Below are positions 12,101 through 23,483 of a stretch of DNA of 64,000 nt, piece after piece. The DNA is taken from contig JARFXM010000007.1 in the NCBI GenBank assembly GCA_029532625.1, positions 806,001-870,000 of the forward strand, read 5' to 3'. Numbering within the stretch: the stretch's first letter is position 1; each line of letters begins with the position of its first letter. The notes beneath the pieces are model-generated. The model saw only the letters and a program-made list of their open reading frames with translations. It was not told where the DNA came from and searched no databases. The translations under genes and the position numbers were made by a program. This stretch comes from Lomentospora prolificans (Eukaryota; Ascomycota; Sordariomycetes; Microascales; Microascaceae).

Positions 12101-12480
12101 TTCAGCAGCCCTTGGCGATGACACTACGCCACCTGCGCCCAATCGGCGTGCTCGCCTGGGTGAAGTTTCACTATCTGACTAGACATTAGCTTTTGGGTAA
12201 CAGTTTCACCCGCCACCCCATCACTGTCCCCATTTCGTCGTCCCCATTCCGTGGTCGCTGGGAGATAATAATCCTCAAGAAGCTGCATCGTCGCGAGGTT
12301 TATATTGCAGCAATACCCGCCGCCTTGGTCGGATATCCTAGAGAGTTTGAGAAGATCAATCAAATATTCCATTGCATTTCCATTGGTGCCTTTGCACCCC
12401 TCTTTTCTTTACCAGATACAACGACTTATCAGGTTGTTCAAAATAATAGGGAATCAAGAACCAAAACCCCACAATTGAAG
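9106..12480. other. Long non-coding stretch upstream of the uap-like permease
   Basis: Mixed-composition DNA with many short frames on both strands, none with recognisable motifs, codon bias or plausible splice structure. The last 290 bases are open in frame with the permease but lack family similarity, so I treat them as leader. Confidence 0.5.
11980..12268. promoter_or_regulatory. GATA (AreA-type) sites upstream of the uap-like gene
   Basis: Two overlapping TTATCT sites (11980-11985 and 11985-11990) and one AGATAA (12263-12268) lie about 210-500 bases before the permease start. Nitrogen-regulated purine transporter genes in Aspergillus use such sites. I did not find a convincing UaY-type TCGG-N6-CCGA site by eye. 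Confidence 0.35.
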
Positions 12481-14399
12481 ATGGATGAAGACCACGCCCC
12501 CTCGCAAATCGTCCCGACCGAGAAGCCAAGGTCGGTTGGAAGATTTATCGCTGGCGCCAAACGCCTCTTCTTCACGAGAGAAGGTCTGATTGGCGACTAT
12601 GACTATGCCTTCCTGTTCAAGCCGAACCTCCCCTTCATGAAGAAGTCTGAGCTGGGCTCTCCTTTCTTTGGCCTCAATGACCGTATGCCTTTGATCCTCG
12701 CCCTCCTTCTCGGTTTCCAACATGCGCTTGCTATGCTTGCTGGTGTCATTACGCCGCCGATTATCCTCGGTGGAACCGGTGGTGTCAACTTCCCTCCCGA
12801 ACTGCAACAATACCTGGTCTCTACAGCTCTCATCGTCTCCGGTACCCTCTCCATGATTCAAATTACCCGCTTCCACATTTACAAGACCCCGTACTATCTC
12901 GGAACCGGTTTGATCTCCGTGGTTGGAATCTCATTCACCATCATTCCGGTCGCTCAAGGGTAAGCTGCTACTGGCCTTCAGGTCCGTTTTTCGCGGGTCC
13001 ACTAATTCTGGGGCTTTATTATCAGTGCTTTTGAACAGATGTACAACAATGGCTTCTGCCCCACCGACGATGAGGGCAACCGCCTTTCGTGCCCAGAGGG
13101 CTATGGCGCTTTGCTAGGAACTGCTGCTGTCTGCGCCCTTCTCGAAATCCTCATCGCTTTCGTTCCGCCCAAGATTCTCCTCAAGATCGTTCCCCCTATC
13201 GTCACTGGTAAGTTGCAACATCATATCGGACAATGCTCAAAACTCCGATTCTAATAGCTGCAAAGGCCCTACCATTATGCTTATCGGTATTCATCTCATC
13301 GAGAGTGGATTTAAGAACTGGGGCGGTGGTTCCGGTGCTTGCTTCCAGCCCACCAGCGACTTCTTCGCCATGTGCCCCAATATCAACGCCCCTCACCCTC
13401 TTCCCTGGGGATCTGCTGAATTCCTGGGCCTCGGTTTCTCTGTTTTCGTTACCATCATTCTCTGCGAGCGATTTGGTTCGGTACGTAGCCCATTTGCATA
13501 AAGTACGGATAACATTACTAACCCCTCGAAAGCCCATCATGAAGAGCACCAGTGTCGTCATTGGTCTCCTCGTCGGCTGCATCATCGCCGCTGCCTGCGG
13601 ATACTTTGACCGATCCGGCATCGACAGCGCCCCCGTTGCCTCCTTTGTCTGGGTTCACACCTTCAAGCTCTCCGTGTACGGCCCTCTCGTCCTCCCCATC
13701 CTCTCCGTCTTCATCATTGTCGCTTGCGAAGCCATCGGTGACATCACCGCGTCTTGCGACGTGTCCCGCGTCGAAATCTCTGGTCCGATCTACGAGTCCC
13801 GTGTCCAGGGTGGCGTCCTTGCGGACGGTCTCAACGGTCTCCTCGCCGCGCTCATGACTATCACGCCTATGAGTACCTTCGCCCAGAACAACGGTGTCAT
13901 CGCCCTCACTCGATGTGCCAACCGTACCGCCGGATACTGCTGCTGCTTCTTCCTCATCATCATGGGAATCTTTGCCAAGTTCGCCGCCGCCCTCGTCGCT
14001 ATTCCCTCATCCGTCCTCGGCGGCATGACTACCTTCCTCTTCTGCTCCGTCGCCGTCTCTGGTATGGCTGTTATCGCCCGCAGTGTGCCTTTCACGAGGA
14101 GGAACCGATTCATCCTCGCTGCCGGTCTTACTATCGGCTACGGCGCCACCTTGGTCCCCACTTACTTTGACAACGTCTTTACCTATCATGGACCCAACAC
14201 CAGCCTCCGCGGCTTCATGGATGCTATCGAGATTGTCATGGAGTCTGGCTTTGTCATTACTGCTTTTATCTGCATGATTCTTAACTTGACATTGCCTGAG
14301 GAGCCCGAGGATGCTATGATGATGAACTCTATTCATGCTCGCAGTGATGAGGCGTCCATTGAGCGCCCCGAGTCTGAGCACGCGAAGCTCAAGGTATAA
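12481..14399 (+). CDS. uapA/uapC: Uric acid-xanthine permease, UapA/UapC type (NAT/NCS2)
   Basis: Plasma-membrane H+ symporter for xanthine and uric acid. It has four exons (12481-12959, 13026-13207, 13266-13480, 13533-14399), all in phase, giving 580 residues, the size of Aspergillus UapC/UapA. Diagnostic features are present. The TM1 QH motif is in GFQHALAMLAG. The TM8 motif EAIGDITASCDVS has Glu358 and Asp362 at the substrate site. The NAT signature QNNGVIALTR spans residues 410-419 in the TM10 region. The hydrophilic N-terminus ends before FGLNDRMPLILALLLGFQHA, and the C-terminal tail is acidic, as in relatives that undergo ammonium-triggered endocytosis. The ATG at 12481 is chosen because the upstream in-frame sequence has no family character. 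The substrate is inferred from the signature, and UapA and UapC cannot be separated by eye. Confidence 0.95.
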
Positions 14400-14700
14400 A
14401 ATTACATCTTAATTAATCTTAATAAATCTCTTATTTTTCCTGTTCAATCCTCTTCGAAAAACACCTCTCCCATTGTCAAAATGCCCACATCATCGCTGAG
14501 GCCGTTTCTGCTGTCCCACAATCTAGCGCACTATTTGCCCTACCAATATCTTCACCAGTCACTCTAGACGGTGCTCACAGCACTAAGCTCAAGTCGCCTT
14601 ACCTTCCACTCCCCCCAGAAGATCCATCACATAAAAGGAGATTAGGCTCGAGAGACACGGCATCTCCCCCAACGCCATCTTTAAGCCTTTCCCCCCTATA
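14400..14700. other. 3' flank of the uap-like gene
   Basis: AT-rich just after the stop (including 'taattaatcttaataaat', a plausible 3'-end signal), then ordinary sequence. I see no gene. Confidence 0.4.
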
Positions 14701-15481
14701 CAGCCAGGAGGCCATCATGCAGCTACGTTACGAGATCTTCAGCGACTTTGCAGCCCCGCTCCCTTCACCTATGACGCCCAACACTCGCGCGAGATCCTTG
14801 CCAAGATCTCCGAGGTCGCCGGTTCGAGCTCGTCTCCGCCTTTAACTTTATACATTGCCACCATCAACATCTCTACCAACGCTAAGAGCGCCGAGGTCGA
14901 GGCCGCGAAGGCCTAGAAATAGGAGGACAGGTTCCTCGTCGTCGCCTAGCACTACGACAGCTTCCCCTTTGTCTGCCTCACGATGCTTTCTGACTACGTG
15001 GACATAGTCGAGGAAGAGACTACTCTGCACACAGCAGGGTCAGGAGATCATGAAGGCTCTGACGCCTTTCTGTGGTAGGTCCCCAATCCAGTGTGACGAG
15101 CCCCCGAGATATACGTACGACAGTCCTCGCTAACACACACTAAACAGGGTATCACCGTCATCCCCCAGGGCCGCTGCATCTAGAATCAGGCTCTCATGGC
15201 CTTTGGTCGCTGCGAGCATATCACTCTCGTCACCTCTATCTACCCTAAGAACCCCTTCGTCTGCGATGAGTCTGTCCTCACTGGCGTCCACGGAATTAAG
15301 CCCACCAAACCGGCTTTACCACCAGTATTGCCAATGCAGGCTCGAGAACCTCGAGGAGCGCACCTGTCAAAAGCACAAGCTCAGGGGGTTTCAGCGTTGT
15401 CGTCATGAGGAGCTGGCTGGCTGAGCAGAGGGATTTACTCCAGGCCATTATTGGTGAAATCTACGAGGTTGAGGAGGACTG
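14701..15481 (+). pseudogene. Relic of a fungal Fe(II)/2-oxoglutarate oxygenase-like gene
   Basis: Fragments in conserved order: IATINISTNAKSAEVEAAKA, then after stops HYDSFPFVCLTMLSD (about 14952-14995). Next come GITVIPQGRCI(stop)NQALMAFGRCEHITLVTSIYPKNPF and DESVLTGVHGIKP (about 15148-15303). The end is QYCQCRLENLEERTCQKHKL (about 15329-15384) and, in another frame, MRSWLAEQRDLLQAIIGEIYEVEED ending in TGA at 15481. The H-x-D of HYD is the iron-binding motif of the 2OG-oxygenase fold, and this layout matches a widespread, little-studied fungal family of that fold. A likely intron (gtaggt at about 15075 to an acceptor before GGTATC) survives. Several in-frame TAGs sit where CAG or GAG is expected. 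The gene is broken beyond translation. Confidence 0.65.
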
Positions 15482-16585
15482 AATGGAAGGGAGGTGGAGA
15501 CACAGACAGAAAATGGAAAGGAGTAATGTAAAAGTGGAACGAAAACCCCGAGACATCTGCTGAAAAGAGAGGGAACGGCTGTAAGAGCAACTGTTTGGAT
15601 AAGGTGCTATGTATGAATGTGGTCTGTATCGAGTTAGTCGAATTTGGACAACAAGCGCGAATGAATATAGCGCTTTTCATATTATCTTTCAGAAGAGATT
15701 ATTCCTAGCATCTGACACACGCATAGCTTGAGGATCTCAAAAACGGTACAGGATCTCAACGACGTAGAGGTTAACAGGGACTAATTTCCGACGTGGTCCC
15801 TTACGAAGGGAACTACACGTATGGTCGAGGGCGAAATCCGTATCAGAGTCATTTATTATTCCCTGCAACCGGTGGGAGTTCGACTGGTACACCGCCTGGA
15901 GACAGTGTAGTCTCGTGTCTGGAGAATCACATACAGTATGTTGCCCTCGTGCTTCGGCGTAGACACCTTGTCCGGGTGGCCATGTCTAGATTGACGGGGC
16001 TCTGGTGTCGCCTTGTGCAGTTGAACAAAGGCAGCCGACTAATGACCAGTCTTGGGCGGAATACGAAACGCATACGCTCAGGTAATACTCGTCAACTGGC
16101 AGCTTACTCGCGCGAATTTCTAGCTTACATAATTATAGATTGGCTGTACACGGTGCAGTTCGATTGTATATAATAAAACTAGCAAAGGCACGAGGGCAGA
16201 ACTGTGCACTTCGAATGTTATCGAGGATAATTCCGGGATAGTGATGTTCAGCCATATCAGCATTCAAATGCCAGCTTATGGCATCCATCGTAAGAATGAG
16301 TCAAGGTGGCAATTCGAAAACAGGATCAAGAGCCCCCAAACTCAGAAAATCGAAGGCAGCTGAATTCCGGGGTACGCCGTTGTTAGGTTTAGCGCCCAGG
16401 CTAATCTCCCAGCACAGCACAGGGAAAAGGGGAAGTGTCTGGGTTGAGAACGCCAGCTAAAGAATCACGTGTCCAGGTTTGAAATACTGTCCCTGGTCCG
16501 TGTACACCCCAATTGCCAGCATCAGTTCTCCCCTCTTCGGCAACGAGAATCTCTCGCTCATGGGCATCGCCATCCCGCCCTCACG
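15482..16585. other. Intergenic, no gene seen
   Basis: Only short frames without recognisable motifs. It includes the probable promoter of the F-box gene, which is transcribed rightward. Confidence 0.5.
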
Positions 16586-17915
16586 ATGGATGCCGACACA
16601 ATGGCCACCATGTGCCAGGAGTCGGAGGTGCGGTGCGCCATATGCCGCAGCCCAATCCGCCTAATCCCTCTCGTCCTCATCAGACCGACGAACCCGCAAG
16701 AGGTTGCTGAGGAAGGGGGCATCGACGGGTTTAAATACTCCTCTTCGGCAACGATTGTGGACGGGGTGTATGACCCACGGATAGTTACTAGGCGTAGCAT
16801 AGAATGGATCAGGACTACGCGAATTGTAGGCTATAGCTCGGTCCTTGGACAGTAGGTTCTCACCGGCTACTGAGCATGTTGGAGGTAGACGAGAGACGTC
16901 GCTAACCACGCATAAAAGCTATATTTCGAGCGAGGGGCTCTATATAGGCGACACGTTTGGGAATTGGACTGATGGGGACAACAATATCCCCCATGTAGAC
17001 CGCAATCCGCCATGCTATCGCACCACCGGACGCTCAGTGACGAAGCGGGTCTGCTACCCATTTCATTCCTCTTGTTATCACCTATTTCTAAAGTGCGCCA
17101 CAGGCTCCTTTACTGGGGAGATAGACCCCAAGCCATTGTATGAGGCCTTTTCCCTTGCCGTGTCTGCATGGCATCCCGTGGATTTAAATCTTCCATACGG
17201 AAACAATGGTCTCGATTCCATATACGACCCTGACATATCGCGGTTCTGGACGAAATTGGGAGCTGAACAACTCGTCTGTGATCCCCTGAGTTCTGCAGAG
17301 GTGAAGGTGTACCTAAAGAACGTGCTTCAACAAGCAAAATTTCGTCGCGTCCTTCCCAATGACCCGGAAATACGCATCTCCAAGTTGCGCGAATTCAAGC
17401 ACGGCATTACACGCTTGTACAGGCGCCACGGAGGATATCTCGGCCTTGGGCCACGCCCAAGTAATGACGTATTCTCGAACTTGCCGTACGAAGTGATCCT
17501 TAACATATCCGAGCATCTCACCCTCCGCGAGGCATGGTCCCTTATTCGCGCATCGCCCTGGCTCTCCCAGCACATGCGCCATAGCGTCGAGTTTTGGGAT
17601 GCCGCGATAGCCAGGCATTTGCCGTGGTTCTTCGAGATTCACGACCTAATCAAGGCCGGCCACGCCTGCTTACAGGAGGTCGACCTCTACGCTGTCATTG
17701 TGTGGGCACTGGAGGTGTCTTGGGGAGGGGTGAAACGATCGGGTGCAGGGCAGGCGCCCAGGTCTTTGTGGGAGCGACCTCATGCGATTCTCTCCAATCG
17801 GAGACGGATTTGGCACGTTTGCGAAAAGATTCATCGACTGTATCTTCGACGTTCCCGTAGTTCTATTATCACAAAGGGAACAAGATTGTCTAGCCCTGGA
17901 CCGAGCTGGAACTAA
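16586..17915 (+). CDS. F-box domain protein, fungal type with N-terminal CxxC motif
   Basis: Probable substrate adaptor of an SCF ubiquitin ligase. Two exons, 16586-16851 and 16919-17915, are separated by a 67-nt intron (donor gtaggt, branch GCTAAC, acceptor aaaag), giving 420 residues. The start is the first ATG in the frame (MDADTMATMC); a later ATG in the same string is possible. The N-terminus has RCAICRSPI, resembling the cysteine-pair start of a large Pezizomycotina F-box family. The F-box itself is at about residues 271-310 (VFSNLPYEVILNISEHLTLREAW). The downstream motif SNRRRIWHVCEKI is also typical of that family. The last 30 residues look less conserved, so the true 3' end might involve another intron. 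The target is unknown. Confidence 0.75.
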
Positions 17916-18960
17916 TAATACTACTAGATATCATCTCCTCACCCGTACACACCAGTATTTTAGAAGCTCGGCAGTTGTTTTGTTAAATTAAGATGGCACT
18001 GTTATCTTCACCGGTTTGGACGCTTATATAAGGGGAAACAGTTCTCCGTTTTCCTCTTGGCTTCTATCTCTTGATGCCTAGTGTGGTCCTGTCCTCGGCC
18101 TCTTGCTAAATATTTCGTGGTCTTTGCTAAATTTTCTAATAAAATCGCCACTAGACTGCACATACACTACTACTTCTGGGCACTGCTCTACCGGCTTACT
18201 AGTCAATCGACCTATGGATGCGGAAGATTGCATTACAGTGGTGGATACAAGTACGTATAGTTGTCGAAGTTACACAGTTGTTAGCGATGTGTCTTGGCTT
18301 TATGATTTGGCTAAGAATTAATGCAGTCTTTCTCAGCGCCCTCTCCGAAGTGTCATAGTCTGTAATCGCGACTCCGAATCGTACCGGTATCCGTCCGATA
18401 ATTCGAGGTAATACCCATAAGCGACCACGCAAAATACCCACCCACGACCAATCCATCCTTCATAACATCTTTTGGAAATAACATAAAGGGGGCACTCAGA
18501 ACACGTAATCGTATATTGATCATTTACCAGCTCTTTTCGAGTCGTCTTGTCCTCCCGTGGACAAGGGCGCCCGGTCTCCGTCACGATGATTGGTCTTCTG
18601 TAGAGCTTCTACGCCCATGCGAGATGCTCTCCAAGGCTGAATCAAGTGATTAATACTTCCCCGGCTTTCTGGAACGGTTATCACAGTTTAAACTTATTAG
18701 GTTTACAAACCAGCTAATATAGAATTGCCTACGCTGCACCGCCACCTTATGGTCCTTAAGGTTTAAAGTCACTATTTCTCCTAGGGTACGTAGTAGTCGC
18801 TACTGAATGATATTCCGACTTGACAGTTTTCGGATGTATGCGAGTCCTTTCTTTTACGCTGTTGATATTACCATATATGCTAGATGACTTTTACATTTCT
18901 TCATGTACGACTACTAGTTAACTTGCCTCTTTCAACGTCTGTGGCGTGACAAGTACCCTA
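17916..18960. other. AT-rich intergenic DNA
   Basis: No gene is seen. The AT-richest part is about 18640-18930. It separates convergent genes (F-box on +, hydrolase on -) and so holds two 3' ends. Confidence 0.5.
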
Positions 18961-18997
18961 CTTACTGCATTAAGTCGGGCCATAAAACGGAACCAGA

Positions 18998-20110
18998 TCA
19001 AGACCAGTTTCTAAACTCGATATCCCAGTTGTCGGACACAAGACTTCCCTCAGCCTCAGGATCCAAGCATATAGCCTTTGAGGTCTCGTCATCTCGGAAC
19101 TGCCATTGGAGATACGCAACAGCGGCTTTGCCAAATTTGCCACCATTTGTGGCTTGGTAAGTACCTCCGTGTCCAGTATCAAGGCTAGCCTTGTAGGCTC
19201 CAAGAGTACTGGGGAGCAGAGCATAATCTTTCTCCGCCTGCAGACTGAAAGTTAGTGCGTAAATCTTGTTACACCCATAGAGGTAGTCGCTTACGTTAGG
19301 GTGGCCCATATCATTAGGCCCTCCGACAAACCAGGCGACAGGGACATCAATCTCCTCAAGGAGATACCTCCTCTCGTCTTGGAAAATCGCGATATTGAAC
19401 AAGATGATACGCTTAACCCTAGGATCGTGATAAGCAGTCGACATGGCCTCGAGCCCACCGCAGCTATGCCCGGCAGTGGCAACCTTTTCAAGATCGATGT
19501 CTCCATAGGCCGCGGCGCCACCGTCAAAAGCCCAGTCGAGAGACGCACGCATATCGCTGACCTGGCTCTGCCCGGCGCCCGAACCGCCAGGAGGTCCGTC
19601 AGCTGAGATAACGTAGCCGTGGCTAGCAATCTCCACGAGGAAGTTCTTGTACGTGGAACCGTCCGTCATGCAGGCGCCGTTCCCCCAGGCGATAAAAGGC
19701 ATAGTGATGTTGGGCTTCTCGATCGGAGCATAGATTGTGTGGTTAGGCAGAGACGGGTCTGTCGTCATATGCGCCGGGTAAGGGCCCGAACCGGAGGTGG
19801 CTTCGCCGGCGCCTCTGGGGGTCTCGGTCCCGCCGGCAGCGGCGTTGTTACCAGTCTTTAGGAGGTAAGCGGAGAGGTCTGGTAGACTGATGCAAAAGAT
19901 GCCTCCAGCTATGGTGTCATCACCGGTTTCGGGGAAGTTTCCTGGGGAGGGCACGAAGGCTTGTTGCCGGGGGTAGAGTTTGCCTGCTTCGGCCGAGAAG
20001 ATGCTAGGTCCGGGTTAGTTCTAAGCTATCATCCGAGAAATTATCAGTGCAGAATGCTACCTTAGACTGGCCAGGGCCACAAGGGCTTTCTTGGGGCTGA
20101 AGGGAGCCAT
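18998..20110 (-). CDS. Secreted alpha/beta-hydrolase
   Basis: Two exons on the minus strand, 20110-20061 and 20003-18998, joined across a 57-nt intron with GT-AG ends, give 351 residues. The short first exon supplies the signal peptide (MAPFSPKKALVALASLSIFSAEA). Catalytic landmarks are GHSCGG with nucleophile Ser197, a following Asp in FVGGPNDMGHP, and a His in DTGHGGTYQ. An oxyanion-side glycine-rich stretch (DGPPGGSGAG) precedes the nucleophile elbow. N-glycosylation sites (NHT, NIT) fit secretion. It resembles the fungal chlorophyllase/PAF-acetylhydrolase-like group of serine hydrolases; the substrate cannot be named. An internal GTG/ATG start downstream would lose the signal, so the upstream exon is preferred. 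Confidence 0.85.
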
Positions 20111-20705
20111 GTTAAATCAACAATGGACAAAATGACCAAGAAACTCGCGCTAACGACAGACGATGCCTCGACGATTCCCACGAAGTTCACATTTTCCGTT
20201 CCTTTGGGTGTTTATATAGATTATTTAAATGGGTAGAAAGGCGTCTTCGAATGCACTTTTGGTCATATACAACTATATAACGTCCTGTCTATGACGTGGG
20301 TCTCCAGTGGCCTCGGCTTCCAAAGCCGGGAATTGGATGTCGCCAAAGCCCTCAAAGTCAACGCGCTGCAAGAAAATACTCGAGAATTATCCCACTGTTC
20401 GAAGAGGGGGCTACACGACGAAAGCGTCAATCGGCAGTGATACTCGGCAACTGCTAAACGCGTGGCCTGCGGTACGATAAATTGCGACGATTCCCTAAAA
20501 AGGGTTGCAGCGGACCGTCTTTTTCGTGCCGTCTTGGTTAAATAGGTTTGTGATCAACAATTACACCCAGTCTGACCCTGGTTCCTGGGCCGTTATTCGC
20601 GCCAATGACGATTAAAAGTTATGTCCCTTGTGTTTTCACTGACTGGCTTTTGTCGGAGAATGATGAAACCGGCTGGAGTGCAGAACCGGGCTTAAAACGG
20701 CATCA
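20111..20705. other. Intergenic (promoter of hydrolase, 3' end of HET gene)
   Basis: No gene is seen. A TATA-like 'tttatataga' lies about 100 bases before the hydrolase start on the minus strand. Confidence 0.4.
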
Positions 20706-22817
20706 CTAGCGAATCTTAAACCAATGCGACTCTCTGCCCCAAGCCAAGACCTCGCCGTCCATGACACCGTGGCAATACACGTCCCCAACATACGAATGCA
20801 GCCCACCTTGCAAAGGTCGCAGAACGACAGGAAGCGTCGCACCAAAGAGAACGCAGATAACGTCCCCAGGGCACATTTCTAACGGACCAATGCCCACAAA
20901 CCCCTGCGACCCTAAGAATCCGCGTCGCACTTCTGACACACAGAGAGAGGAGGCATAGTTTGTACGCAGCTCCCCAGCGGGTTGCAATTTCCCCTTCTGG
21001 ATCTCAAGTTTACGCACCTCCTGCTCAACTTCGTCCAACCCTTCGAGGGCCTTTTTCTCCTCCTCGGTAAATGGCAGCACAACCTCGGGTGATTCACCCA
21101 GGACGTAGAGACGGTGGTAGATCAGCAGAAGCTCGCCGAGCTGGAAGGCCGCTGCTTCGGAGCGCTCAGCGGTGGCGCGTTGACTGTGCCAGCGGGTATT
21201 TCCTACATACTCGTGGTCCGCGATAGGGACGCGCCAAGGCGCTTGTTCCCAGTAGGCCTTTTGCTCTTGGGTTGTGCAGAGCGGGTGGTTGGGGGTGCTT
21301 TTTACGATTTCGCCCGCTTCTTGGATTAGGACTTGGAGGCTTGCCATTGCAGGAAGGGCGCGGCGGAGGCTGCGATCGCCGTGAGCTTCCGCGGGCCAAA
21401 TATCCCCTAGTTTTCCGATGACATCGATTTGTATTCCTTCAAGCGGTAAGATCATGGGGTTGACCAAGTCCATTTCTGCCGGTCTCACTGATTGCGTGCG
21501 ACTGGCACTAGCCGAGAACGGCTTCACGGAAGAGATGGTTCGAAAAGTGAGGTGCGGGATACTACAGACCGCCCGGAAATCTGCGACCCAAGAGGGCAGA
21601 GCCGCGTGAGGCTCAGTGCGATGAGCTAAAAAGAGGAAGTCTATATCTCCAGCCCCGATGATGCGCCTCGTAGCATCAACGTATACTTCCTCTGGGGTCA
21701 CATCTTTGCTGGTACGGATAGGGATATCTAGAGTTTCGGAATCGCTTGCCAGACCGAGGAGTCCATAAACGTGGTCCTTTGGATCTGAGAACATGGTCGC
21801 GTCCTCGTTATCTCTCCCGACGGTATAAGACGGCCTCAGTCGAAACCTGCGAATGAGTTTTCCCAGAGTAGCAGGTGGTTCGTCGGTGCTGTTGTGCAGC
21901 TTGACTCGGGCGACCAGGCTAGCATTTGCAGCGTCTCTCCCTGGTCTGTCAGCGAGCATGACTTCAAATTTCTTTTTTAGCTCTGGGTTTAGAGGTTCTC
22001 CGGGAACAGTCTTTGTCCGTTTCGACTCGTGTTGCCAATGCCGGATATGAAACTGGAGACCGGCATATAGAATGTCTCCGTCTATTGTATATTCCCCGCG
22101 CTGGAAGAGAAGCTTCGGAGGCAGTGACACTTCCTGCTTAATCCATCCTCGTGTAAAATATGGTGCATCGAAGAATTCATCCAAGTCGGGTAAGGCGTCT
22201 AGCTTATCCCATTCGCCTTCCGCGTCAATCATCTCTAGAATTTTCTTCTTCACCTCGCGCAAATGTTCAGGGATGGCCACCAATCCTTCTGCCTCGGTCT
22301 CTTCATCCGCCACGAGCTGCTCTTGGAGCTGCTTGGTTACGGCCCTGATACCAAAGCTCGAAAACTGCTTCCCAAGTCGATCCAGATATGCAATGGCATT
22401 CCCCGTTGATGGCACAGCATCTCCAAGCCAGGCAATAGTCTGCGATGAAAGAGTATATATGTCCTTCATGAGGGGAATTTGGAGCGCTTTCTCCTGGAGG
22501 TCTTGCTGATTGATACAGATCTGGTCAATCCATATGTCTAGCGGCTGCTTGCGTCGGAGGCCGCGCAGCGCAATTTCTAGAGCAGGTGTAATGGGAAGAT
22601 ACTGGCCATCGATGTCGAGCTCGCCTGTGGCGTCGTTGCTACCCCATGCGTAAGACAGAGCCATGAACTCGCAGAGCTCGTCGAGGTCCGTAACAAATAA
22701 TTGTCCACAAATCCTGCCCTGGTCACCTGCGGAAGCGGGTAAAAGAGTAAATACTCGAATTTGTCTCCCGCTAACTGGGATTTGAGAGTAGTCGAAAGGG
22801 CTACTTGCTTGATGCAT
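20706..22817 (-). CDS. HET-domain (heterokaryon incompatibility) protein
   Basis: Single-exon gene of 703 residues starting at the ATG at 22817 (MHQASSPFDYS); the frame continues a few codons upstream without an ATG. The HET domain occupies roughly residues 50-200. FMALSYAWG, then ALRGLRRKQPLDIWIDQICINQQD, then EKALQIPLMKDIYTLSSQTIAWLGD are its three classic blocks. HET domains are cell-death effectors of vegetative incompatibility and belong structurally to the TIR-like group. The long C-terminal part ends with the pattern LGSQGFVGIGPLEMCPGDVICVLFGATLPVVLR, then YVGDVYCHGVMDGE, common in this family. The gene lies next to a Zn2Cys6 regulator and 3.4 kb from an NLR-type gene on the opposite strand. 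Confidence 0.92.
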   Translation of the reverse strand: MHQASSPFDYSQIPVSGRQIRVFTLLPASAGDQGRICGQLFVTDLDELCEFMALSYAWGSNDATGELDIDGQYLPITPALEIALRGLRRKQPLDIWIDQICINQQDLQEKALQIPLMKDIYTLSSQTIAWLGDAVPSTGNAIAYLDRLGKQFSSFGIRAVTKQLQEQLVADEETEAEGLVAIPEHLREVKKKILEMIDAEGEWDKLDALPDLDEFFDAPYFTRGWIKQEVSLPPKLLFQRGEYTIDGDILYAGLQFHIRHWQHESKRTKTVPGEPLNPELKKKFEVMLADRPGRDAANASLVARVKLHNSTDEPPATLGKLIRRFRLRPSYTVGRDNEDATMFSDPKDHVYGLLGLASDSETLDIPIRTSKDVTPEEVYVDATRRIIGAGDIDFLFLAHRTEPHAALPSWVADFRAVCSIPHLTFRTISSVKPFSASASRTQSVRPAEMDLVNPMILPLEGIQIDVIGKLGDIWPAEAHGDRSLRRALPAMASLQVLIQEAGEIVKSTPNHPLCTTQEQKAYWEQAPWRVPIADHEYVGNTRWHSQRATAERSEAAAFQLGELLLIYHRLYVLGESPEVVLPFTEEEKKALEGLDEVEQEVRKLEIQKGKLQPAGELRTNYASSLCVSEVRRGFLGSQGFVGIGPLEMCPGDVICVLFGATLPVVLRPLQGGLHSYVGDVYCHGVMDGEVLAWGRESHWFKIR

Positions 22818-23483
22818 GATTCTAGCGTCCACTCCGCAGTCGTTTAGCGTGGAAGGTGATTCCTAGACGTATTAGTTGATAGGACCCTGCACTAGGTTAT
22901 ATTTATTTATATGGCCAAGAAATTGGCCAAATATACGGTTCTCGAATCTTAGCCAGTCAAATGTAGGAGTGAAGTGAATTTAGGAGGGGAAGGGGTTGCA
23001 GGCCGCATCTGGTTGCGAGCTGAGCAATGAGTCCAATAAATACAGCCTTGTGCAGGGCGGATGGACGAATCCGGACTAGACTGTCAATATTTGCCATATT
23101 GCATTGAAAAAACGAATTGACGAGACTTTTGAAACCTTATCTAGTCTGTAGTCGTCGCCATCGTTGGTTCTCATCCGTGTTGACAATAATTTTGACACGT
23201 ACATGTCTCCATGGACACTTCACCTCTCTATCAACTAGCGTTCTGCTTCCACGACCCTTGGGAGGAAATAGACACGTTGGAAATCTTCATTGCTTCTTGT
23301 TATTCACAGCTACACTGATGGCGTGATTGGCCAAATAAAGGGTGAATGATACGGGCATAGCCCTCTAGCCTGGGAGTTCCCTATTGGTATATTTTACTAG
23401 GTACAAATCCTTAACGCCTTGTATGATAACATCGGGTCCGCTTCGGAACCCCACTGCGCCAAAAGCCGATAAAACATAAAATC
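22818..23483. other. Intergenic between HET gene and transcription factor
   Basis: AT-rich, with no gene seen. It contains the promoter of the HET gene and the 3' end of the transcription factor, both on minus. Confidence 0.4.

Noticed and set aside
12193..12480. In-frame N-terminal extension of the uap-like permease
   Set aside because: No in-frame family similarity upstream of 12481, and the Uap family begins with a short hydrophilic segment like the one at 12481.
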